DNA of 5,868 bases from JBDTMC01 sp039934475 (GTDB lineage Bacteria; Acidobacteriota; Terriglobia; Bryobacterales; Bryobacteraceae), in contig JBDTMC010000485.1 of assembly GCA_039934475.1 (NCBI GenBank), positions 1 through 5,868 of the forward strand, in the 5' to 3' direction. Within the stretch, counting starts at the first letter, position 1, and each line of letters starts with the position of its first letter. Below, piece after piece: positions 5,332 through 5,868 of this stretch. The position numbers and the translations under genes were made by a program. The notes below the pieces were generated by a model. The model ran no database searches and was not told the origin of the DNA. It saw only the letters and a list, made by a program, of their open reading frames with translations.

Positions 5332-5868
5332 ATGTTGAAGTCCATCGACATTCTGATTGGGCTGTCAGTGGTGATGCTTGTGGTGAGCATGGCCGTGACG
5401 CTCGTTACGCAGTTCTTTCTGTCTATCAGCGCTTCGCGCGGGCGCCACCTCTTCAAGGGTCTGACGGACATGCTCGAACAACTGCATCCTGGAGTGACCC
5501 GGATGGAAGCGGAGGCGCTGGCGAAACTGGTGCTGACGAATTCCGCCGTCGCCTCGGTGGGCGTGGGGCCATGGAAGCTCGGTGAGTTGGTGCACCGTGA
5601 GGAACTAACCAAATTCCTGCTCGAGTTCGGTGCTGGTCATGTGAAGCCGGACCTCACCGCAGTGGAACAGGCGGCGCTTGCCAAGTTGAAGGCGGCCATG
5701 GGCGATGCGGGGATCGCGGATCCCGGGAAGACGCTGGACAACGCCCGCATGATGGCCCTGCAGTTGGAAAAGGCTGCGCCTGAACTGGCTGCTAACGTGC
5801 GTCACAGCATGGCGTTGTTGCAGGAGGCTCCCAGTCAGTACCTGGCCAAGATTAATCTCTGGTTCGAC
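5332..5868 (+). CDS. N-terminally anchored membrane protein of unknown function, partial (3' end outside window)
   Basis: The frame is open from the ATG at 5332 to the last base, giving 179 residues with no stop, so the gene is cut by the window edge. Residues about 4-31 (IDILIGLSVVMLVVSMAVTL at 5-24, then VTQFFLSI) form one strongly hydrophobic helix. A basic segment follows (SASRGRHLFKG, 33-43), suggesting the following part is cytoplasmic. Residues 45-179 are soluble, Ala/Leu/Glu-rich and probably mostly helical. The layout (short helix, Arg-rich turn, a GLTDML-like helix, an LTKFLLEF segment at 92-99, and NLWFD at the window end) reminds me of a widespread uncharacterised family in which a WFD-containing segment precedes several more membrane helices. 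That link is from memory and moderate at best. It diverges from korA across a shared 158-bp control region; no function can be assigned. Confidence 0.75.
   Translation, partial: MLKSIDILIGLSVVMLVVSMAVTLVTQFFLSISASRGRHLFKGLTDMLEQLHPGVTRMEAEALAKLVLTNSAVASVGVGPWKLGELVHREELTKFLLEFGAGHVKPDLTAVEQAALAKLKAAMGDAGIADPGKTLDNARMMALQLEKAAPELAANVRHSMALLQEAPSQYLAKINLWFD

Overview
This window looks like ordinary chromosomal DNA from a moderately GC-rich, free-living bacterium. I see no mobile elements, CRISPR array, or rRNA or tRNA genes. The gene set (long-form Hpf next to RapZ, a two-subunit gamma/alpha-fused KorAB, a TrmJ-type methyltransferase, and an anchored membrane protein of unknown function) would suit an Acidobacteriota-like organism. 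That placement is inferred from gene content and protein style, with low to moderate confidence.

Left part (about 48-1554, + strand): hpf, encoding the long form of the ribosome hibernation factor, is followed 12 nt later by rapZ, a P-loop protein that is an RNase adaptor and GlcN6P sensor in enterobacteria. They probably form one transcript that enters from the left edge or starts just outside it. In many bacteria these genes sit in an rpoN-hpf-hprK-rapZ-PTS neighbourhood. Here no hprK lies between them and no PTS gene follows. RapZ carries a GKGT version of the Walker A loop and a basic N-terminal tail of about 30 residues.

Middle part (1564-5173, - strand): a compact operon read right to left, korA-korB-trmJ. 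korA and korB overlap by 4 nt (ATGA), and the korB ribosome binding site is encoded by the last codons of korA. trmJ follows after 14 nt with a GTG start. KorA and KorB form a thiamine-diphosphate/[4Fe-4S] 2-oxoacid:ferredoxin oxidoreductase, most likely for 2-oxoglutarate in the TCA cycle. TrmJ is a SPOUT 2'-O-methyltransferase, probably acting on tRNA position 32. The rapZ and trmJ stop codons converge with only 9 bp between them.

Right part (5174-5868): a 158-bp divergent intergenic region carries promoter-like elements in both directions. It is followed by the start of a + strand gene, cut by the window edge, for a protein with one N-terminal membrane helix and a mostly helical domain. 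Its function is unknown.

I found no convincing new biological system. The items most worth a second look are the RapZ P-loop variant, the coupling of trmJ to korAB, and the truncated membrane protein that shares a control region with korA.
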